DNA of 64,000 nt from Candidatus Pantoea bituminis (GCF_018842675.1 NZ_JAGTWO010000004.1:1674001-1738000); one strand, 5' to 3'; positions 40,969-50,395 are shown, numbered from the stretch's first letter. Notes: generated from the sequence alone by a model not told the origin. Numbers and translations: made by a program.

Positions 40969-41982
40969 ATGACTATTCATGAATTTCAGCCAGCCCTGGC
41001 TGCCCGTTCGGGAAGTGATCTGCTGTTAGATGTTAAAGATTTACGCGTCACCTTCGATACGCATGATGGCGATGTCACCGCCGTTAATGACCTGAATTTC
41101 TCACTGCGTGCTGGCGAAACGCTGGGTATTGTCGGCGAGTCTGGTTCAGGCAAATCACAAACCGCTTTTGCATTAATGGGGCTGTTGGCGAAAAACGGCC
41201 GCATCGGCGGTTCGGCGATGTTCAACGGCAATGAGATTCTCAATCTGCCCGAGAAAAAGCTAAATAAACTGCGTGCCGAGCAGATTGCCATGATCTTTCA
41301 GGATCCCATGACGTCGCTCAATCCCTATATGCGCGTGGGTGAGCAGTTGATGGAAGTGCTCAAACTACACAAGGGCATGAACAGCGCACAGGCGTTTGAA
41401 GAGTCAGTGCGCATGCTAGACGCAGTAAAAATGCCGGAAGCGCGCAAGCGCATGAAGATGTATCCGCATGAGTTTTCTGGTGGTATGCGTCAGCGCGTCA
41501 TGATCGCTATGGCGCTGATGTGTCGTCCAAAGTTGCTGATTGCAGATGAACCTACTACAGCGTTGGATGTGACAGTGCAAGCGCAGATCATGACGTTGCT
41601 GAACGATCTGAAGCGTGAGTTCAACACGGCCATTATCATGATCACCCATGATCTGGGTGTCGTGGCCGGGATCTGCGACAAAGTGCTGGTCATGTATGCC
41701 GGACGTACCATGGAATATGGTCGTGCGCGCGATGTGTTCTATAAACCGGCACACCCTTATTCGATTGGCCTGCTCAATGCCGTTCCGCGTCTGGATGCAG
41801 AAGGTGAGAGCCTGACGACCATCCCAGGCAATCCACCCAATCTGCTGCGCCTACCGCAAGGTTGTCCGTTCCAGCCGCGCTGTCCTCACGCCATGGACAT
41901 CTGTACCCAAGCGCCGCCGCTATTACCGTTTGAAGAGGGACGTTTACGCGCCTGCTTCAAACCGGTGGAGGAATTAGTATGA
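40969..41982 (+). CDS. oppD: Oligopeptide ABC transporter ATPase OppD
   Basis: 337 aa, cytoplasmic ATPase subunit. Walker A 'GESGSGKSQ' near residue 62, signature 'FSGGMRQR' near 168, Walker B 'LLIADEPTTALD' near 188, and the C-terminal oligopeptide-transporter tail with the cysteines 'GCPFQPRCPHAMDIC', which in this family bind an iron-sulfur cluster. Overlaps oppF by 4 bases (ATGA). Confidence 0.96.
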   Translation: MTIHEFQPALAARSGSDLLLDVKDLRVTFDTHDGDVTAVNDLNFSLRAGETLGIVGESGSGKSQTAFALMGLLAKNGRIGGSAMFNGNEILNLPEKKLNKLRAEQIAMIFQDPMTSLNPYMRVGEQLMEVLKLHKGMNSAQAFEESVRMLDAVKMPEARKRMKMYPHEFSGGMRQRVMIAMALMCRPKLLIADEPTTALDVTVQAQIMTLLNDLKREFNTAIIMITHDLGVVAGICDKVLVMYAGRTMEYGRARDVFYKPAHPYSIGLLNAVPRLDAEGESLTTIPGNPPNLLRLPQGCPFQPRCPHAMDICTQAPPLLPFEEGRLRACFKPVEELV

Positions 41983-42980
41983 GCACCATAGCTGAGAAAA
42001 GAGTGTTGCTTGAAATCGCCGATCTGAAGGTGCATTTCGATATCAAAGATGGCAAACAGTGGTTCTGGCAGCCATCAAAAAGCTTAAAAGCGGTGGACGG
42101 CGTCAGCCTGCGTTTGTACGAAGGCGAGACGCTGGGCGTGGTCGGAGAGTCAGGCTGTGGCAAATCCACCTTAGCGCGTGCGATCATCGGCTTGGTAAAA
42201 GCCACAGATGGCCGCGTTGCGTGGTTAGGGCGCGACCTGCTGGGACAAAGTGAAGAGGAGTGGCGTAAAGCCCGCAGCGATATCCAGATGATTTTCCAGG
42301 ATCCGCTGGCTTCACTGAACCCGCGCATGACCATTGGCGACATCATTGCTGAGCCGCTGCGCACCTATCATCCCAAAATGGCGCGTCAGGAAGTCAAAGA
42401 TCGCGTCAAAAATATGATGATGAAAGTAGGGTTACTGCCAAACCTGATAAACCGTTATCCGCATGAATTTTCAGGCGGCCAATGTCAGCGTATTGGTATT
42501 GCGCGTGCGCTGATTCTTGAGCCAAAACTGATCATTTGTGATGAGCCGGTTTCAGCGCTCGACGTGTCAATTCAGGCGCAGGTGGTCAACCTGCTACAGC
42601 AGTTACAACGTGAAATGGGCTTGTCACTGATCTTTATTGCGCACGACTTGGCCGTCGTGAAGCATATTTCCGATCGTGTCCTGGTGATGTATCTCGGACA
42701 TGCTGTGGAATTAGGCACTTACGATGAGGTTTATAGCAATCCGCAGCATCCTTACACCAAAGCGTTGATGTCAGCGGTGCCCATTCCCGACCCGGATCTG
42801 GAAAAGAACAAGCAGATTCAATTGCTGGAAGGTGAGCTGCCTTCGCCAATTAATCCGCCATCCGGCTGCGTATTTCGCACCCGATGCCCGATTGCTGGAC
42901 CAGAGTGCGCGAAAACGCGTCCATTACTGGAAGGCAGTTTCCGCCATGCTGTCTCTTGCCTCAAGGTCGACCCGTTATAA
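41979..42980 (+). CDS. oppF: Oligopeptide ABC transporter ATPase OppF
   Basis: 333 aa, second ATPase subunit. Walker A 'GESGCGKST' near residue 58, signature 'FSGGQCQR' near 165, Walker B 'LIICDEPVSALD' near 183, C-terminal 'GCVFRTRCPIAGPEC' cysteine tail. Start overlaps the oppD stop, indicating translational coupling. Last gene of the operon, ending at a strong terminator. Confidence 0.96.
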   Translation: MSTIAEKRVLLEIADLKVHFDIKDGKQWFWQPSKSLKAVDGVSLRLYEGETLGVVGESGCGKSTLARAIIGLVKATDGRVAWLGRDLLGQSEEEWRKARSDIQMIFQDPLASLNPRMTIGDIIAEPLRTYHPKMARQEVKDRVKNMMMKVGLLPNLINRYPHEFSGGQCQRIGIARALILEPKLIICDEPVSALDVSIQAQVVNLLQQLQREMGLSLIFIAHDLAVVKHISDRVLVMYLGHAVELGTYDEVYSNPQHPYTKALMSAVPIPDPDLEKNKQIQLLEGELPSPINPPSGCVFRTRCPIAGPECAKTRPLLEGSFRHAVSCLKVDPL

Positions 42981-42983
42981 AAC

Positions 42984-43011
42984 AAAACGCCGGGCAGTTG
43001 CCCGGCGTTTC
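42984..43011. terminator. Bidirectional terminator between oppF and yciU
   Basis: CGCCGGGC, AGTT loop, GCCCGGCG with flanking A and T runs, between convergent oppF and yciU. Confidence 0.88.
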
Positions 43012-43025
43012 TTCATCATTGGCGC

Positions 43026-43349
43026 TTATTCACGCCACAAGATATGGCACAGTTTATTGTCTTTCTCGCGGCACAGCAGAACGCGCGCAAACACATCAGT
43101 GATCGGTTCACCGTCCGCTTCACCTAATCCGATCACGACTTCTGCGAAGAAGTCTGGATTCAAATCGTAATCAACATGTTCAGACCAGTCTTCAGACGGA
43201 TCGAACAATTCTGCGCCGCCACGCTCTTCGAATTGTAAATTGAAGAGGATGATATCCGCCGGATCGAGGTTGTCACCTGCCAGTTCGAGAAAAATATCGT
43301 AAGCCTGTTCCAGGGTTTCGTCTTCGGTAAGGCGATTATTTAAATCCAT
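43026..43349 (-). CDS. yciU: DNA-mimic family protein YciU (DUF440)
   Basis: 107 aa, very acidic ('[24 protein letters not shown]'); the family, including HI1450, is proposed to mimic double-stranded DNA by its negative surface. Role in enterics unknown. Lies 44 bases after clsA on the same strand and likely shares its transcript, as in E. coli. Confidence 0.93.
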   Translation of the reverse strand: MDLNNRLTEDETLEQAYDIFLELAGDNLDPADIILFNLQFEERGGAELFDPSEDWSEHVDYDLNPDFFAEVVIGLGEADGEPITDVFARVLLCREKDNKLCHILWRE

Positions 43350-43393
43350 GATCTATCCCGTTGCCCAAGGGCGTTTACACAATTTTGCTCGTT

Positions 43394-44854
43394 TTACAGT
43401 AAAGGACTAAAGAAGTAAAACAGTCGTTCAACGATACGTTGCCACCAGGCACGTTTCGCCCAGCGCTTGCCATCCAGCAGTCTTGAGCGGGCGATGTAAT
43501 CATCCTGAACACAAGCAAGGTCGCTGCCAAAGCCTGCATCATCGACCACTAAGGTGATCTCAAAGTTGAGCCATAAGCTGCGCATATCCAGGTTAACCGT
43601 ACCGACCAGGCTGAGTTGCCCATCAACCAGCACGCTTTTGGTATGCAGCAAGCCATCCTCAAACTGATAAATCTTAACACCCGCTTCCAGTAACTCACTG
43701 AAAAAGGCGCGGCTGGCCCAGCCTACCAGCAGTGAATCATTGTGGCGTGGTACCACAATGCTAACATTCACGCCACGTAAAGCTGCGGTGCAGATCGCAT
43801 GTAACAGATCGTCGCTGGGCACGAAGTAGGGCGTGGTCATGATCAATTGCTCACGCGCGGAGTAAACTGCGGTTAACAAAGCCTGATGAATCATGTCCTC
43901 GGGAAAACCTGGACCCGAGGCGATAACTTGTACCGTGTGACCACTCTCTTTTTCGAAAGGCATGATGTTGCGATCGGGCGGCGGCGGAAGAATGCGTTTG
44001 CCGGTCTCAATTTCCCAGTCACAGCTAAAGACAATGCCCATTGCGGTAGCCACGGGGCCTTCCATGCGCGCCATCAAATCGACCCATTGTCCTACGCCTG
44101 CGTCCTGTTTGAAAAAGCGTGGGTCCACCAGATTCATGCTACCGGTGTAAGCAATATAGTTGTCGATTAATACTACTTTGCGGTGCTGGCGGAGATCCAT
44201 ACGGCGCAGAAACACACGCAACAAGCTGACCTGCAACGCTTCGACCACATCAATGCCCGCATTGCGCATCATACCTACCCAAGGGCTGCGGAAGAACGTT
44301 ACGCTGCCCGCTGAATCCAGCATCAGACGGCAATGTACGCCACGCCGTGAGGCAGCCATCAAGGACTCAGCAACTTCATCCGCCAGGCCACCGGGATGCC
44401 AGATATAGAACACCATTTCAATGTTATGACGAGCGAGCTGAATATCACGAATCAGCGCCTGCATGACTTCATCGGAGCTGGTTAACAGCTGTAGCTGGTT
44501 GCCTTTTACGCCTGCAATGCCCTGACGGTTTTGACACAGCTGAAAAAGTGAGCGTGCTACGTCGCTGTGTTCGGTGGCAAATATTTCACGGCATTGTTTA
44601 AGATCGTTCAGCCACCTTGCGGTTGAAGGCCACATGGTGCGCGCACGCTCGGCGCGCCGTTTACCTAAATGTAGCTCGCCGAACGACAGATAAGCGATAA
44701 TGCCAACCAACGGCAGAATATAGATAATTAACAGCCAGGCCATGGCTGAAGTCACGGCACGACGCTTCATCAGTACTCGCAGCGTGACTCCGGCAATCAG
44801 TAGCCAGTAGCCAAACAGCAATAACCAACTGATAAGCGTGTAAAAAGTGGTCAT
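43394..44854 (-). CDS. clsA: Cardiolipin synthase A
   Basis: 486 aa; condenses two phosphatidylglycerols to cardiolipin in the inner membrane. Two N-terminal helices (about 5-60) and two phospholipase-D HKD motifs: '[18 protein letters not shown]' near residue 224 and '[18 protein letters not shown]' near 404. Intact and full length. Divergent from yciY, whose promoter region it shares. Confidence 0.96.
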   Translation of the reverse strand: MTTFYTLISWLLLFGYWLLIAGVTLRVLMKRRAVTSAMAWLLIIYILPLVGIIAYLSFGELHLGKRRAERARTMWPSTARWLNDLKQCREIFATEHSDVARSLFQLCQNRQGIAGVKGNQLQLLTSSDEVMQALIRDIQLARHNIEMVFYIWHPGGLADEVAESLMAASRRGVHCRLMLDSAGSVTFFRSPWVGMMRNAGIDVVEALQVSLLRVFLRRMDLRQHRKVVLIDNYIAYTGSMNLVDPRFFKQDAGVGQWVDLMARMEGPVATAMGIVFSCDWEIETGKRILPPPPDRNIMPFEKESGHTVQVIASGPGFPEDMIHQALLTAVYSAREQLIMTTPYFVPSDDLLHAICTAALRGVNVSIVVPRHNDSLLVGWASRAFFSELLEAGVKIYQFEDGLLHTKSVLVDGQLSLVGTVNLDMRSLWLNFEITLVVDDAGFGSDLACVQDDYIARSRLLDGKRWAKRAWWQRIVERLFYFFSPLL

Positions 44855-44954
44855 TAAGTGGACGTCCTGTTCGCGCTTTGGTCTGAGAAGTTTACGTGCA
44901 GATGTCGGTCAGTGAAACCCTTTATCGTTGACCCTTCACGATAAGAGATACGAT

Positions 44955-44982
44955 TTGGCATTGGCGTACAGATCTCTATAAT
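44955..44982 (+). promoter_or_regulatory. yciY promoter
   Basis: TTGGCA (44955-44960), a 16-base spacer and TATAAT (44977-44982), 34 bases upstream of the yciY start. Perfect -10. Confidence 0.7.
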
Positions 44983-45016
44983 GCGTCCGCGTGATATCGA
45001 AGTCAGAGAGGAAGTC

Positions 45017-45190
45017 ATGAGACGAAGCAAAAATGAAGTAGCTCGCTGGAGAATGTTACGTCAGGCTCACCGCCGCCGCTCGCGTTGGCTGGAAGGGCAG
45101 TCACGACGCTATAAGCGCATTCACGGCATTCGGCATCAACTTGCTCAGCAGCAACGTCGTTCCATTCTGTTCATTACGCAAATTTTATAA
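45017..45190 (+). CDS. yciY: Small basic protein YciY
   Basis: 57 aa, strongly Arg-rich (MRRSKNEVARWRMLRQAHRR). It matches the E. coli small protein YciY in length and in the core 'SRWLEGQSRR'. Start at ATG 45017 with AGAGAGGA upstream; the longer open frame to 44981 covers the promoter and is rejected. Promoter and terminator are both visible, so it is a self-contained gene. Function unknown; the charge suggests nucleic-acid or membrane-phosphate binding (inference). Confidence 0.85.
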   Translation: MRRSKNEVARWRMLRQAHRRRSRWLEGQSRRYKRIHGIRHQLAQQQRRSILFITQIL

Positions 45191-45193
45191 AAT

Positions 45194-45220
45194 AAAAAAG
45201 CCGCACGATGCGGCTTTTTT
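45194..45220. terminator. Bidirectional terminator after yciY
   Basis: AAAAAGCCGCA, CGA loop, TGCGGCTTTTTT, between yciY and the convergent small membrane gene. Confidence 0.9.
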
Positions 45221-45221
45221 A

Positions 45222-45395
45222 TTAATGTCCGGTCATCACTAATTTTAGGTTGACCAGCTGTAGCGCGGCGGCAAGAACAATCAGCATGACAATCAAATGC
45301 TTTCTACGCTTCCAGCCATGTTTGCGCCACAGCATAATCGCTGAGCCAATCAGTACAGCAATAACCAACAGCAGCGCCAAAATAACCATTTGCAT
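45222..45395 (-). CDS. Small two-helix membrane protein, unknown
   Basis: 57 aa (MQMVILALLLVIAVLIGSAI...) with two hydrophobic segments, about residues 1-22 and 34-52, joined by the basic stretch 'WRKHGWKRRKH'. The loop is likely cytoplasmic by the positive-inside rule. It lies where E. coli has the potassium-channel gene kch, between yciI and clsA. It is not a fragment of a channel (no TVGYG filter). A TTG 18 bases upstream could also start it. Sequence family not recognised; ribosome site weak, so it may depend on yciI transcription. Confidence 0.6.
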   Translation of the reverse strand: MQMVILALLLVIAVLIGSAIMLWRKHGWKRRKHLIVMLIVLAAALQLVNLKLVMTGH

Positions 45396-45411
45396 AATGC
45401 AGAGCCCAATC

Positions 45412-45451
45412 AAAAAAATGGCTTCTGCGCTGATGCTCAGAAGCCATTTTT
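45412..45451 (-). terminator. yciI terminator
   Basis: TGGCTTCTG/CAGAAGCCA, 9-bp stem with flanking A7 and T5, 14 bases beyond the yciI stop. Confidence 0.88.
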
Positions 45452-45465
45452 ATATAATGCGGAAA

Positions 45466-45762
45466 TTAAAAAACGCGTTTGAACGGCTTTACCGCAACGT
45501 TCTTATATACGCCTGCGGCAATGTAAGGATCATCTTCAGCCCAGGATTGAGCGGTTTCCAGTGATGGAAACTCAGCGATAACCGTTGAACCCGTAAAACC
45601 CGCTACACCCGGATCGTTGCTGTCAACAGCGGGCATGGGTCCAGCAATGATCAGGCGACCTTCTTCATGCAGCAGTTTCAGGCGTGCGAGATGTGCAGGG
45701 CGCACGGCGTTACGTTTTTCCAGTGAGTCGGCATTGTCTTCTGCATAAATGACGTAAAGCAC
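45466..45762 (-). CDS. yciI: YciI-family protein
   Basis: 98 aa, same length as E. coli. Ferredoxin-like alpha/beta barrel related to dehydrochlorinases; activity unknown. '[17 protein letters not shown]', '[17 protein letters not shown]' and the conserved '[12 protein letters not shown]' are clear; the His and Asp in these blocks are the proposed active site. Divergent from tonB, as in E. coli. Confidence 0.94.
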   Translation of the reverse strand: MLYVIYAEDNADSLEKRNAVRPAHLARLKLLHEEGRLIIAGPMPAVDSNDPGVAGFTGSTVIAEFPSLETAQSWAEDDPYIAAGVYKNVAVKPFKRVF

Positions 45763-45906
45763 TTGGTAGCTCCGATTAATTCTTCTGAATTTCGCAACAC
45801 GTTAAGTGATCGTTAATCAGAGTGCAAACGAAAGAAGAGATGCGCAACTTTAGTGAGCATCCAGGGTTTAAAAAACGCTTTTCTTTCAACCTGGCTACAG
45901 CAGTTA

Positions 45907-45936
45907 TTGAAACTGATTGCTATTTGCATTTAAAAT
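45907..45936 (+). promoter_or_regulatory. tonB promoter region
   Basis: TTGAAA (45907-45912), 18-base spacer, TAAAAT (45931-45936). The stretch TGATTGCTATTTGCATTTAA closely resembles the E. coli tonB promoter, which is Fur-controlled; a loose Fur-box match overlaps it. Confidence 0.6.
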
Positions 45937-45965
45937 CGCTGCTTCACTCAATGACTGCGATTGTT

Positions 45966-46727
45966 ATGACCACGCTGACTATGCCATTACCAAAACGCAC
46001 GCCGATTTCCATGTTACTTTCCGTTGCATTACACGGCGCGGTGATTGCAGGCGTCCTTTATGCCTCGTATAACCAGGTTATTGAAGTTCCTAAGGCGTCG
46101 CAGCCGATCAGCGTAACGATGGTGGCTCCCGAAGTGCAGCCTGAACCGGCACCTGCTGTTGTACAACCGCCACAACCGGAACCGCAACCTGAGCCAGAGC
46201 CTGAACCGGTTCCTGAGCCACAGCCTGCGCCGGAACCGCCTAAGCCTGTGCCCGTTCCCATTCCTAAGCCCGAACCGAAGCCGAAGCCGAAGCCGAAACC
46301 TAAGCCAGAGCACAAACGCGAGCAGCCGAAGCGCGAAGTGAAACCGCGTCAGGAAAGCAAACCGCAGGCGAATCCCTTTAAGCAAGAGACGCCGACAACA
46401 CAAACTAAGCCGACTACTGCGCCTAAAACGAATCCTGCGCCGACACAATCGGTCTCAAATGGACCCAAAGCGCTGAATGTCAGCAAACCTGCTTATCCCG
46501 CACGTGCTTTTGCGTTGCGTATAGAAGGGCGCGTTCGTGTGCAGTTTGATGTGGATAGCGATGGCCGCGTTGATAACATCCGCGTGCTCTCAGCGGAGCC
46601 GCGTAATATGTTTGAGCGAGAAGTGAAGCAGGCGATGAAGAAGTGGCGTTATCAGAGTGGTCGTCCGGGACAAAATTTGACCATGAATATCGTGTTCAAA
46701 ATGAACGGTGGCGCAAGTATCGAATAA
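45966..46727 (+). CDS. tonB: Energy-transducing protein TonB
   Basis: 253 aa. Couples the proton gradient through ExbB-ExbD to outer-membrane siderophore and B12 receptors. The N-terminal helix (about 13-33) has the conserved Ser/His face ('[10 protein letters not shown]'); the periplasmic spacer has Glu-Pro repeats and then Lys-Pro repeats (about 65-120). The C-terminal TonB domain has '[20 protein letters not shown]' and 'WRYQSGRPG'. Start ATG 45966 chosen by alignment with E. coli; the open frame extends upstream through the promoter. Convergent with yciA. Confidence 0.93.
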   Translation: MTTLTMPLPKRTPISMLLSVALHGAVIAGVLYASYNQVIEVPKASQPISVTMVAPEVQPEPAPAVVQPPQPEPQPEPEPEPVPEPQPAPEPPKPVPVPIPKPEPKPKPKPKPKPEHKREQPKREVKPRQESKPQANPFKQETPTTQTKPTTAPKTNPAPTQSVSNGPKALNVSKPAYPARAFALRIEGRVRVQFDVDSDGRVDNIRVLSAEPRNMFEREVKQAMKKWRYQSGRPGQNLTMNIVFKMNGGASIE

Positions 46728-46762
46728 CCGTTCTTTATTGAGGATGGGGTAATGTGGGGGAT

Positions 46763-46800
46763 GTCCGACAGTTAACGCGTTTTTCTTTTAACCATCGGAC
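46763..46800. terminator. Hairpin between tonB and yciA
   Basis: GTCCGA and TCGGAC with an inner GTTAA/TTAAC pair and matching CA bulges, T-rich loop, between convergent tonB and yciA. No clean T-run follows. Confidence 0.45.
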
Positions 46801-46879
46801 TCTCCTTCCCAGACTCGGACGTTGAGAGTTTTCAACCTTATCCGTTAGATTTCGCCAGCACAGTTTATTTCAACGTCAC

Positions 46880-47302
46880 TCAGGCATGGGGTTGCTGATT
46901 GGCTCGGCCTTGCGGCAGCGGACGAGAGTTTCCTTCATTATCCACCGCAACATAAATAAACACCGCTTCCGTCGCGCAATATGTCTGGCCAATCGGTTCT
47001 GACGAGACTTTCTTGATCCATACCTGAACGTTAATCGTCATGGAGCTGTTGCCAGTGCGAATGCAATTGGCATGGCAGCTCACGACATCTCCCACAGCGA
47101 CCGGCTTGAGGAACGTCATACCGTCCACACGCACTGTCACTACGCGTCCTTCTGCAATTTCCTTAGCCAAAATTGCGCCGCCCATGTCCATCTGCGACAT
47201 GAGCCAGCCACCAAATATATCGCCATTGGCATTGGTATCCGCCGGCATGGCTAAGGTACGCAACACCATTTCGCCTTGCGGCAACTTATGCTTATCGTCC
47301 AT
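46880..47302 (-). CDS. yciA: Acyl-CoA thioesterase YciA
   Basis: 140 aa hotdog-fold thioesterase of broad acyl-CoA range. 'LRTLAMPADTNANGDIFGGWLMSQMD' holds the active-site Asn/Asp helix region; 'GRVVTVRVDGMTFLKPVAVGD' is typical. C-terminus 'GRANQQPHA' is a few residues longer than in E. coli (132 aa). First residues MDDKHKLPQGE replace the E. coli leader. Followed by the sense-strand order yciC-yciB-yciA on the minus strand, probably one operon. Confidence 0.95.
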   Translation of the reverse strand: MDDKHKLPQGEMVLRTLAMPADTNANGDIFGGWLMSQMDMGGAILAKEIAEGRVVTVRVDGMTFLKPVAVGDVVSCHANCIRTGNSSMTINVQVWIKKVSSEPIGQTYCATEAVFIYVAVDNEGNSRPLPQGRANQQPHA

Positions 47303-47371
47303 TGCTTCAGTTTCTTATGCAGGTGATGGCGGCAGGCGCCAAAAATTGCCCGGCGCGTACCGGGCGAATCA

Positions 47372-47908
47372 TTATTTTTGTTCTTGCGGCATCTGTCGCC
47401 AGATGTAGAGTCCGCTGAATAAGGTAAACAGCAGGGTAAGGCCGGTCAAACCAAACACTTTAAAGTTAACCCAAACTTCCTGAGGCAACCAAAAGGCCAC
47501 ATAAATATTTGCCAGGCCGCACATCAGGAAGAATATCGCCCAGGCAACATTCAAGCGACGCCAGATGGGGCCAGGAAGCTGCAGTTCTTTACCTAACATG
47601 CTCTGGATCAGCGGTTGTTTCATGAAAAATTGGCTAAACAGCAATGCCAGCGCGAACAGGCTGTAAATCACCGTTACTTTCCATTTAATGAACTCATCGT
47701 TATGGAAAACCAGGGTCAATGTGCCAAACACTGCAACCAGCACAAAGGTAAAGATAGTCATTTTCTCTAGCTTGCGATACAGCACCCAGCTAACAACCAA
47801 GGCTAAGCCTGTCGCAACGATCAGCGCGCCGGAGGCGACAAAGATGTCGTACATCTTGTAGAAAACGAAAAAAACCACCAAGGGAAGAAAATCGAGTAAC
47901 TGCTTCAT
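47372..47908 (-). CDS. yciB: Inner-membrane septation protein YciB (IspA)
   Basis: 178 aa, five membrane helices, needed for normal cell division and envelope integrity in enterics and Shigella spread. Core '[19 protein letters not shown]' and '[15 protein letters not shown]' is conserved. Start [10 protein letters not shown] at ATG 47908, with an ATG two codons earlier as an alternative. The large open frame upstream overlaps yciC antigen-free sequence and is not used. Confidence 0.94.
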   Translation of the reverse strand: MKQLLDFLPLVVFFVFYKMYDIFVASGALIVATGLALVVSWVLYRKLEKMTIFTFVLVAVFGTLTLVFHNDEFIKWKVTVIYSLFALALLFSQFFMKQPLIQSMLGKELQLPGPIWRRLNVAWAIFFLMCGLANIYVAFWLPQEVWVNFKVFGLTGLTLLFTLFSGLYIWRQMPQEQK

Positions 47909-47964
47909 AGTCATTCCAGTAAAGGCAGAGGCGTTAGTTGATGCGCCCGCAGGCGCACCCACAA

Positions 47965-48698
47965 TTAACGTAACAGCATATAGAGCCGGTACAGGTAGAT
48001 AATCAAGACAACGGAAACCAGATTGCCCACTGCGGTCAGCATTACTGAAGTTACATTTACCGGCAGCACGGTCAAAGAGGAGAAGAAGAACATAACCGCG
48101 ATTTTTGCCAGCAGCCAAAGAATAATAGCCGGAGCAATGAGCTTCATATTCTGCCACGCCATACGCATGCTGGCGCGCATAGACGCGAATACACCCATAT
48201 TTTCACTGGCTAACATCACAGGTGCCAGCGAAAACAGAATCGCAAAAATCACGCCCGGGATTAAAACCACCATGAAGCCGAGTTGAACCAGCAAGGTGAT
48301 GAGGAAGGTTTGCAGTAACAGCTTCGGCAGCAGCGGTGCAGAGGCACCAATTGCACGTAAGGCGCTAACGCGTTGACCGGAAGAGACCATTGGGATCAGG
48401 CACAGCATGCCACCTAACAGCAAGGCGTTGCCCACCAGCGCGGCAAAGGTGCCCGCGGCGGAAGCGCGAAGTAATACACGCTGCTGTTCGGGTGACATAT
48501 TCTGAACCATGTCAAACAGAGAAGTGGCGCTGGAATCGCCTTGTTGCAAAATCGCCAATTGATCTTCACCGGGCGTCATTACGTGCGCCAGCATGACCGT
48601 GATAAAAGCGGTCAACAGCGACATCAGCACGACAGTTAATAACTGGTGGCGAAAAAATTTCCAGTGTCACGGTATAACGAGCTTGCCGTGATAGACAT
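47965..48698 (-). pseudogene. yciC: UPF0259 membrane protein YciC, frameshifted
   Basis: Multi-helix inner-membrane protein of unknown role. The true start is ATG 48698 (MSITASSLYRDTGNFF) with AAGGAG 6 bases upstream. The frame breaks at the run of six A on the plus strand (48652-48657): GNFFATSY-stop is read instead of GNFFRHQLLTVVLMSLL. One added base restores 244 aa to the stop at 47965. As written, only a 221-residue form from an internal ATG lacking the first helix region could be made. yciB and yciA follow on the same strand. Confidence 0.88.
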
Positions 48699-48725
48699 GT
48701 ACACTCCTTGGAGAAACCGGGTTGA

Positions 48726-49142
48726 TTAACCCGGCGATTGTACATGTTCTGGCAGCTCGCTGGCACCCGCCGCGGCATAACTTTCTGTCATCACAGGTAA
48801 AGATGGGTGAAAAAGTGCTGGAAGACCGTGACGCGCTCTGGCGCGATCGCAGGCTTCGTTCCACTCACCATTTTCACCGGACATGGCAAACTCTCGACAA
48901 GGTGTTGGCCGCTGTTCATAAATACCGCAAGAAACGCACCCGCCGATTTCACCCTCTAACGCGATACAGCGTGGTGTACGCGTATTGGTGCCGATCATGT
49001 TGCGCATCAACAGGCTGAGAGGTTCAGTTAATTCAGTGGGCACAACGCCGCCCGCGTCTTGAGCTTCAGCCCAGTAAAAAGAGACACGGAAGTGGGCGCA
49101 GCAGGCGCCACAGCTGATACATGGATTTGTTATTTCGCTCAT
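48726..49142 (-). CDS. YkgJ-family cysteine cluster protein
   Basis: 138 aa with the CxxCxxC cluster family pattern: '[20 protein letters not shown]' at the N-terminus and later '[18 protein letters not shown]'. Such proteins bind zinc or an iron-sulfur cluster; activity unknown. Similar to E. coli YkgJ. Start MSEITNPC at ATG 49142 is preferred over an upstream in-frame GTG. It is inserted between yciC and ompW, which adjoin in E. coli, 27 bases before yciC on the same strand. Confidence 0.88.
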   Translation of the reverse strand: MSEITNPCISCGACCAHFRVSFYWAEAQDAGGVVPTELTEPLSLLMRNMIGTNTRTPRCIALEGEIGGCVSCGIYEQRPTPCREFAMSGENGEWNEACDRARARHGLPALFHPSLPVMTESYAAAGASELPEHVQSPG

Positions 49143-49256
49143 TTGATCGCCAGCTACTCCTGAGCATCGAACCAAAATCACCAGAGAAGATAAGCAAAAT
49201 AAGCGGGGGCAAATTTTTCAGCAAGCTCTATTTTCAACATCATGGCTCCGTCTAAA

Positions 49257-49270
49257 TTGATCTAAATCAA
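49257..49270. promoter_or_regulatory. FNR box upstream of ompW
   Basis: TTGAT-CTAA-ATCAA, a perfect FNR consensus dyad, 127 bases before ompW. Established: E. coli ompW is activated by FNR and ArcA under low oxygen. The position would fit a class II promoter with start near 49305. Confidence 0.75.
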
Positions 49271-49396
49271 TCCTTTGTTTTTTAAGCAAATTAGTCGAAA
49301 TGATTTGGATGCATTTTTCAAAAAATCGCGTTAAACCTTTGCCGACAAATAAATGACAACATCTCCCCACGATTAAAATTCTGCAAAGGAGCGACC

Positions 49397-50028
49397 ATGA
49401 AACTGGCAAAATGCGCGATGCTACTGACTCTGGTATTACCTCAACTGGCACTGGCTCATCAGGCTGGCGATTTTTTTATGCGTGCAGGCAGCGCAACCGT
49501 ACGACCAACCGAAGGATCGGATAATGTGCTGGGCATGGGATCATTCTCCGCCAGCAATGATACGCAGCTTGGCCTGACTTTTACCTATATGGCAACGGAT
49601 AACATTGGCGTGGAACTACTTGCAGCGACGCCGTTCCGCCACAAAGTGGGTCTGGGACCAACCGGCACGTTGGCCACGGTGCGCCAGTTGCCGCCAACGC
49701 TGATGGCGCAATACTATTTTTTGACAGCAAAAGCAAAGCGCGCCCCTATATCGGCGTAGGTATTAACTACACCACTTTTTATGATGCCGATTTTAATAAC
49801 ACTGGACGCGATGCCGGATTAACTGATTTGAGCGTTAAAGATTCGTGGGGTATGGCAGGACAAGTTGGATTGGATTACCAGATTAACCGCGACTGGATGC
49901 TGAATGCTTCGGTGTGGTACATGGATATTGATACAGAAGTGAAGTTTAAAGCAGGCGGTGAGCAGCAGAACATTAATATGCGTATCGATCCTTGGGTATT
50001 TTTCTTCGGTGCGGGTTACCGTTTCTGA
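49397..50028 (+). pseudogene. ompW: Outer-membrane protein OmpW, frameshifted
   Basis: Eight-stranded outer-membrane barrel with a hydrophobic channel. Signal peptide 1-20 (ending 'LALAHQ') and early strands are intact. At the run of six T (49717-49722) the frame shifts: QYYFLTAKAK replaces QYYFFDSKSKARPYIGVG. One added T restores 210 aa ending in the typical barrel terminus 'FFFGAGYRF'. As written, 120 residues. Strong AAAGGAG ribosome site and FNR box upstream. Confidence 0.92.
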
Positions 50029-50034
50029 TAAAAG

Positions 50035-50064
50035 AAAAAGGCCGCTTTTCATAGCGGCCTTTTT
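50035..50064. terminator. Bidirectional terminator after ompW
   Basis: AAAAAGGCCGCT, 6-base loop, AGCGGCCTTTTT between convergent ompW and the BON lipoprotein gene. Confidence 0.92.
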
Positions 50065-50080
50065 AGTGGTGAACAATGTG

Positions 50081-50395
50081 CTATTTAATTTGCATGTTAT
50101 TCACAACAGATTTCACACCCGCTACGCTTCGCGCCACTTCTACCGCACGATTCGCCATTTGTGGCGAACTCACAAAACCGCTCAGCTGAACTTTTCCTTT
50201 GAAGGTTTCTACATTAATTTCAGTCGATTTCAGCGAGTCATCTTTCAAAAGCTGACCTTTAACTTTAGTCGTTACCACGGTGTCATCAATATAACCGCCG
50301 GTGCCTTCTTTAGTTGGTGTTGGCGCACAGGCGCTCAGTGTCAGCGCAACCACACTCGCAATCAACGCACCTGTCAGCACTTTAAACCATTTCAT
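50081..50395 (-). CDS. BON-domain lipoprotein
   Basis: 104 aa. Lipoprotein signal with lipobox 'LTLSAC' (lipidated Cys near residue 22), then a single BON domain (about 40-104: 'DDTVVTTKVKGQLLKDD', 'VQLSGFVSSPQMANRAVEVA', 'GVKSVVNNM'), as in OsmY and DolP. Probably anchored to the outer membrane and binding phospholipid or murein; role unknown. Start MKWFKVL at 50395 with AGGGAGAG; a longer in-frame start is a shadow. It lies between ompW and trpA, its own short transcript. Confidence 0.88.
   Translation of the reverse strand: MKWFKVLTGALIASVVALTLSACAPTPTKEGTGGYIDDTVVTTKVKGQLLKDDSLKSTEINVETFKGKVQLSGFVSSPQMANRAVEVARSVAGVKSVVNNMQIK

Noticed and set aside
46029-46448. 139-codon Arg/Leu-rich and Gly-rich antisense frames opposite tonB
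   Set aside because: They are reverse readings of the Pro-Glu and Pro-Lys repeats of TonB, which leave all frames open.
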